DNA of 64,000 bases from Myxococcus xanthus. GTDB taxonomy: Bacteria > Myxococcota > Myxococcia > Myxococcales > Myxococcaceae. Below the pieces are notes generated by a model. That model worked only from the letters and a program-made list of their open reading frames with translations. It did not search any database and was not told where the DNA came from. Position numbers and translations under genes: made by a program. Every line of letters begins with the position of its first letter. The first letter of the stretch is position 1. Below, one piece after another: positions 59,678 through 64,000 of the stretch. The stretch spans positions 9,032,001 through 9,096,000 of the forward strand of contig NZ_CP017174.1 in the NCBI RefSeq assembly GCF_006402735.1. Direction: 5' to 3'.

Positions 59678-60769
59678 CTACGCGTAGGGGTTGTAGAACT
59701 TCGCGAACGTCGCCTTGGCGAAATCGCCGAAAGTCATTCCAGGCTGGAAGGCGCCCACCTTCTGCTCGGCGGGGTCCACGCCCTCCGGCGGACGCAGGTG
59801 CATGTCATTGTCCGGCTGCATGAACACCGCGAAGGTGGCGCGGGAGATGTTGCGGCTGGCCGGATGGGCCAGCGCCTGCACCGCGTGCGGCGTGGACCGC
59901 AGCAGCCCGCCGGTGACAATCTGGGAGCTTTCGCCAATCTGGAAGGCCAGGCTGTCCTTCGGGATGACGACCTTGCGCTCCTCGCCCGTCCGCGTGCGCA
60001 CGTACAGGCCCGCTTCCGGGTCGGGCACCGGGATGTCCTTGCGCGCCGGCTGCTGCGCGCCCGGCTCGGCCTCGAAGTACATGGCCGGGCAGAGCGCCGT
60101 GAGCGAGCCGTGGTCGCTGTGCCAGCCGCACCACGAGTCCCGCGTGCGCGGCGTCGCGTCCTCGTTGATGGCGAAGTAGTAGAGCAGCCGCGCCTTGCAC
60201 GCGCGCGAATCGCGAATCGTCCGAGCCAGCGCCGCGTCCGGTGCCAAACGGCTGCCCAGCCTGGACTGCACGTACTTGTCGCATTGCTCGGCGACCAGCA
60301 CGCCCACGTCCACCATCCGCTGGCCCAGCGCCATGAAGGCGGGCCGCAGCTCCGGGAAGTCCGCCTCCGGCCACACGTTGGGGTGGTAGTTCTCCGGGTG
60401 CTTCTCGATGAGCGCCGCGTCGGTGTGCGGCACGTCGTACTGCGGGTTGTTGTAGTACGAGCCCTTGAACTCGTCGAACTGGCCAGGGCGCAGCAGCTCC
60501 TTCCCGTGGCTCCAGCCGAACGAGTAGCTGCTGCGCGCGTGGACGTAGCGGTCCTTCACCTCGGTGGGCAGCGCGGCGAAGCGGAAGCCCAGGGGCAGCA
60601 GGTTGTCGCGCAGCTCGGCCAGCTCGGGAATGCCCCGGACGACGAGCAGGCCAATGCCGTCATGCCCGTAGGCGCGCTCGATGGCGGCGCTCAGGTCCGC
60701 GCCCGCCGCGAGCTGCGCATAGTCGAGAAGAACCACTCCGTCTTTCGTTTCCGCCACGTCGCTGCTCAT
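59678..60769 (-). CDS. 2-oxoglutarate/Fe(II)-dependent dioxygenase (isopenicillin N synthase-like)
   Basis: A 363-residue oxygenase with the DIOX_N start region and the 2OG-Fe(II) core. WHSDHG (about 217-222) supplies the HxD iron ligands, the distal histidine is in STPHAV, and RATFAVF carries the 2-oxoglutarate arginine. ATG 60769 is used. Similar proteins hydroxylate or cyclise small molecules; the substrate is unknown, and a natural-product function cannot be excluded since a P450 and desaturase lie nearby. Confidence 0.8.
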   Translation of the reverse strand: MSSDVAETKDGVVLLDYAQLAAGADLSAAIERAYGHDGIGLLVVRGIPELAELRDNLLPLGFRFAALPTEVKDRYVHARSSYSFGWSHGKELLRPGQFDEFKGSYYNNPQYDVPHTDAALIEKHPENYHPNVWPEADFPELRPAFMALGQRMVDVGVLVAEQCDKYVQSRLGSRLAPDAALARTIRDSRACKARLLYYFAINEDATPRTRDSWCGWHSDHGSLTALCPAMYFEAEPGAQQPARKDIPVPDPEAGLYVRTRTGEERKVVIPKDSLAFQIGESSQIVTGGLLRSTPHAVQALAHPASRNISRATFAVFMQPDNDMHLRPPEGVDPAEQKVGAFQPGMTFGDFAKATFAKFYNPYA

Positions 60770-61044
60770 CCCAGGTGCCTCGTGTCTTCTCCCCACGGTG
60801 CCACACCGGCATCCGCGCCGGGCAGGGTGTGCACAGGCCACCCGTGACAAGGGAGACGGGTGCCATACTGCCCGGTTTGGGCGCATGCGTGCCACCTGCG
60901 TCTCTCGGTGGCGGGCGGAAAGCCCCTGCCCCCTCCCTGCTCCCGTGCCAGGCCCCGCGCCCTCGTCCCCGAGGGCAGTCGCGCGCGGCGGCAACCAGGC
61001 TTCACATGGGGGGACGTGTTTCCTCTCACGAGGAGAACCCCGCG

Positions 61045-61200
61045 ATGGAAAGCCCGCTGTATACCGGAGAGGTCCGTACCGTCGGAGAGAGCATGGCGCG
61101 CGGCACCACCGACGCGGGCGCCTTCAAGATATTCATGGACGAGCCCGTGAAGCTGGGCATCCCGGTGACGTTCGCCGGCAAGGCTACTTCGGGGGCGTGA
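61045..61200 (+). CDS. Small hypothetical protein
   Basis: A 51-residue frame with AGGAG upstream (start MESPLYTGEVRTVGES), overlapping the end of the convergent mltA gene by 17 bp. No family is recognised. The good ribosome site supports translation, but the size makes it tentative. Confidence 0.4.
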   Translation: MESPLYTGEVRTVGESMARGTTDAGAFKIFMDEPVKLGIPVTFAGKATSGA

Positions 61201-62419
61201 CGGGCACCGGCGCCACCAGGGGCGCGGCGCGGCCGGGCCGGGGGACGAGGAAGAGCAGCCGCCCCTTCTGCTTCATCATCCCCGCCGCCAGCTCCGCCTG
61301 CGGGCCCGCACCCCAGAAGACGTCCACCCGTCCTGCGCCCCGGATGGCCCCGCCCGTGTCCTGGTTGAGCACGAAGCGCGACAGCGGCTTCCACTGCACG
61401 GAGCCATCCGCCATGCGCACCGGGCGCTCGGTGTGGATGAAGGCCAGGCCACCCTTGGGGAACAGCCGCGCGTCCGTCGCGATGGAGCGCCCGGCAGTCA
61501 CCGGCCGCCCGAGCGAACCCACCGACGCGGTGTTGAGGAAGCGGAAGAACACGTAGGACTCGTTGTGGTCGAGCACCCGGTGGCACTGCTGAGGATTCGC
61601 GGCCAGCCACGCGCGCAGCGCCTGCATCGACATCTCCTCCTTGGGGATGGCGCCCTCCTGGATGAGCAGCGAGCCGATGCTGCGGTACGGCTTCCCATTC
61701 GACGCGGCGTAGCCGATGCGGCGCCGGCTCCCATCAGGCAACAGCAGTGAGCCGCTGCCCTGCACCTCCAGGAAGAAGAGCGCCACCGGGTCCTTGGCCC
61801 ATGCCAGCTCCAGCTTCCGTCCGCTGAGCCGCCCCCCACGGATGTCCCCGCGCGACCAGTACGGCACCACCTTCCGCCCGTCGAGCCGGCCGAAGACTCG
61901 CTCTGACTTGAAGCGCTCCGCGAAGGGCTCCAGTGGGACTTCAATCAAGTCGGACGGAGGCCCGTGGATGGGCACGTTGTACACGTCCGTGCGCGTCAGG
62001 CTCGCCTCGATGGTCGGCTCGTAATAGCCGGTGAAGAGCACCTGGCCGTCCTCGCCTCCGGCGGCCTCCAGCGGCTCGAAGTCCTCCAGGACCAGGGCCC
62101 ACAGGGCCTCCTGCGTGAGGTCCTCGCGAAGCCGAGCGTGCAGGCGCTCCAGGGCGGTCCGCAGCTCGGCGATGGAGACCTGCCGCGCGCCGTAGATGAA
62201 GCGATGGTCGGATGGGCGGCTGCGCAGCCACACGAGGCTCTCCGCGACGGCGGTGCGCAGGGACGCGACGTCACCGTCGTCCCGGGGCTCCATCTTGCGG
62301 GACAGGCCGACGAGCGCGTCCTCGGGCTTGGTGACGGGAACGCGGGTGGGGCTCGGACAGGCCGAGGCGAGGAGCCCCAGCGCCGACAGCAGGAGGATTC
62401 GGAGGTGCCGCATGTCCAT
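61184..62419 (-). CDS. mltA: Membrane-bound lytic transglycosylase A
   Basis: A 411-residue lipoprotein (LLASAC, C21) with the MltA and 3D domains. Recognisable are FTGYYEPTIEASL, the segment ALFFLEVQGSG, and the C-terminal 3D motif QDTGGAIRGAGRVDVFWGAG, whose aspartates form the active site. It cleaves peptidoglycan glycans. ATG at 62419 is used; MRHLRI two codons later is equally possible. Family length is about 370, so the ending is slightly longer. Confidence 0.92.
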   Translation of the reverse strand: MDMRHLRILLLSALGLLASACPSPTRVPVTKPEDALVGLSRKMEPRDDGDVASLRTAVAESLVWLRSRPSDHRFIYGARQVSIAELRTALERLHARLREDLTQEALWALVLEDFEPLEAAGGEDGQVLFTGYYEPTIEASLTRTDVYNVPIHGPPSDLIEVPLEPFAERFKSERVFGRLDGRKVVPYWSRGDIRGGRLSGRKLELAWAKDPVALFFLEVQGSGSLLLPDGSRRRIGYAASNGKPYRSIGSLLIQEGAIPKEEMSMQALRAWLAANPQQCHRVLDHNESYVFFRFLNTASVGSLGRPVTAGRSIATDARLFPKGGLAFIHTERPVRMADGSVQWKPLSRFVLNQDTGGAIRGAGRVDVFWGAGPQAELAAGMMKQKGRLLFLVPRPGRAAPLVAPVPVTPPK

Positions 62420-62428
62420 GTGGCTCCT

Positions 62429-63426
62429 CTACCTATCGCACCTGCCTCGGTGCGCGAATGGGGACTGGCGTGTGCCGGAATGAGCGAGCGGCCAGGCGTC
62501 AGCGGCCCTGGCCGACCGACTTCGCGGCCCGGGCCACCTCCTCCCGAGGCGGTCGGCGGGGATGTCGCCCAATCGTGCGGCCATGACCCACTCTTCGCCC
62601 TCCACCGCGCGGGCGAAGATGGCCCAGGTGGGCTCGCGCTCCAGATGGGCCCAGAGCGCGCGCAGCAGGGCGATGCGCACGTCCCGGTGCAGCCGCGTTC
62701 CGTCCAAGGCGATGAGGCGCTCGTAGGCGGCGTCGGAGCGCAGCTCGCCCAACAGGCGCACCACCTCCTTGGCGCCCCTGACCCGGGTGAGCGGCACACG
62801 CGAGAGCAGGGACAGCACGCGCTCATCCTCCAGGCAGCGGAGCAACGTGGGGAGCCCCTCGCCCTGCTCACACCGGGCCAGGACCCGAATGGCCTTCTCC
62901 CGCACCACGGGCCGGGCGTCATCCACCAGCGCGAACAGCGCCTCCTTCGGTGCCCCATCGGAAGCGCCGGACCGTGGCGCCCACGGTGGACTCGAAGCCC
63001 GCGCGGATTGCCACTGGGTCATCGCCTGCGCCTGCGAGGGCAAGGGCGACGCATCGCGCATGGCCGCGACGAGCTCCGGCAGGCCCGGCACCAGGCGCAC
63101 ACGCGCGCCTGGTTCCGGGCGACCTCCAGAAGCCAAGGCGCGGAGGCCCGCACCTCGTCCTCGGTGAGGTGCTCCCCCAAGCGATGCTCGCTCAGGAGGC
63201 CCCGCACCATGGGGAGCGTCGCCAGCCACGTCGCGCCCCAGGCGGTGTCCCTGGCGAAGATGCGCAGCACCAGCGCCCCCAGGAACCGCGATGTGTGTTC
63301 GGACAGGTCAGCCGCGTCCAACGCATCGCGCAGGATGCGCCCCAGCTCCACCATCTGGCGGACGCGAGCATCATGGTCGATACCAGACAGCTCGGCGCGC
63401 AGCTCGGCGCGGCGAATTTCAGGCAT
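62429..63426 (-). pseudogene. HEAT-repeat protein gene, interrupted by a frameshift
   Basis: The frame from ATG 63426 (MPEIRRAELRAELSGIDHD) has helical repeats up to VARNQARV near 63105 and then degenerates. Another minus frame continues as RLVPGLPELVAAMRD and then FALVDDARPVVREKAIRVL..., ending at 62429. The switch lies in a CA/GC-rich dinucleotide tract (about 63096-63107), where a 2-base change would join both parts into a HEAT-repeat protein of some 330 residues. It is a real frameshift or a sequence error. Confidence 0.55.
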
Positions 63427-63711
63427 GGCCGCGGGGGATTGCCCTTCACGCCCAGGCCTGACAAACGGCCATATCCCTCTCAAATGGTTGATCAAAATCA
63501 CGCGGTCGAGCGTCTTTGCGGCCCGGGACGACCCGGATGTGAGGCTCGGCGCGTATGACACGGTGTCCCAGGGTGTAGGCAGACCCGCGGCGCGCATGGA
63601 GCGCGACCCCGGCCACGGTGAGTGGGAGCAGGCCAGATGGGTGGGTCACCCAGTCGAGGAATGCCGGCGCACGCCTCGCATGTGGGAGCCCGGTCTTCGC
63701 GTCGCTCATGG

Positions 63712-64000
63712 ATGGGCTGGCCACGGTCCGTCCGCCGCATGCAAGGCATTGGCCTCGCGGCATCTGCCTTGCTCGCGCTGTCGCCGGTAGCGCAATCCCA
63801 GGCGTCCCCGCTCACGGACGAGACGCCCCCTGCCGCGGCCTCCGGCGAAGTGCCGGCCACGAGCGCCCCACCCGTTCCGCCCAGGCTGCTGGAGAACTCG
63901 CCGGCGAAACTGCCCGAAGGCTTCCCGCTCACCCACCCCGTGGAGGTGGAGCTGGAGCTCACGCTCGACGAAGCGGGCGAGGTCACGGACGTGGGCGTCG
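63712..64000 (+). CDS. TonB-type or TonB-receptor N-terminus, partial
   Basis: A plus-strand frame begins at ATG 63712 (or 63739, MQGIGLAASALLALSPVAQ as signal peptide) and runs off the window. After the signal come a proline/alanine-rich stretch and VEVELELTLDEAGEVTDVGV, resembling the TonB-like domain found in myxobacterial TonB proteins and receptor N-termini. The rest is outside the window. Confidence 0.5.
   Translation, partial: MGWPRSVRRMQGIGLAASALLALSPVAQSQASPLTDETPPAAASGEVPATSAPPVPPRLLENSPAKLPEGFPLTHPVEVELELTLDEAGEVTDVGV

Overview
The window is high-GC DNA (roughly 70%) with the gene content of a Myxococcus-like myxobacterium: a DUF2381/Ser-Thr kinase pair, a SitA-type lipoprotein toxin with its immunity gene, several Ser/Thr kinases, a dev-like CRISPR operon of the type I-MYXAN kind, and many 4-bp ATGA/GTGA gene overlaps. 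The genus is inferred from gene families and not from a marker gene.

Layout. (1) 1-7712, minus strand: a type I CRISPR-Cas operon read right to left, in the same order as the Myxococcus xanthus dev operon. Its first gene is a Cap4-like nuclease-SAVED protein, then a 31-codon ORF, cas6, cas3, cas8 (devT-like), cas7 (devR-like), cas5 (devS-like) and the first codons of a probable cas4-cas1 fusion cut by the window edge. (2) 8037-23523: housekeeping and accessory genes, including a kinase, an AI-2E family permease, a possible deamidase-type secreted protein, an aldo/keto reductase, a SWIM/SNF2 pair, a CHAP-type amidase and a RavA/ViaA-like pair whose VWA gene is frameshifted. (3) 23644-25533: a SitA5-like toxin and its immunity gene. 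(4) 26302-29440: a CRISPR array with 44 repeats, containing an exact 469-bp duplication of six spacers. (5) 29441-36898: leader, a broken cas6, and a complete cmr6-cmr5-cmr4-cmr3-cmr2-cmr1 type III-B operon. (6) 36994-39787: a two-gene CBASS-like module, a CD-NTase plus a SAVED domain fused to an HExxH metallopeptidase-like domain. (7) 39878-44939: a kinase, an ECF sigma factor and a kinase-NTPase, all on the same strand and upstream of the CBASS and Cmr genes. (8) 45096-64000: a PD-(D/E)XK nuclease gene, a sugar ABC importer, a P450, a desaturase, a phosphatidyltransferase, DsbA, MltA and other envelope or metabolic genes.

How it may work together. The Cmr2 protein keeps the GGDD cyclase motif but lacks the N-terminal HD nuclease domain, so this type III system should depend on cyclic oligoadenylate signalling. 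No Csm6, Csx1 or other CARF effector is present. The two SAVED proteins, one nuclease and one putative metallopeptidase, are the only visible cyclic-nucleotide sensors. One has its own cyclase next door; the other (6243-7712) has none and opens the type I operon. The Cmr locus has only a decayed cas6 and no cas1/cas2, so crRNA processing and adaptation are probably supplied in trans by the type I operon. These links are inference from gene order and domain content.

Three loci carry reading-frame breaks (viaA-like, a HEAT-repeat gene, and cas6 at the Cmr locus). The first two sit at a homopolymer or a dinucleotide tract and may be sequence errors. The third also has a large internal deletion and is a real remnant.
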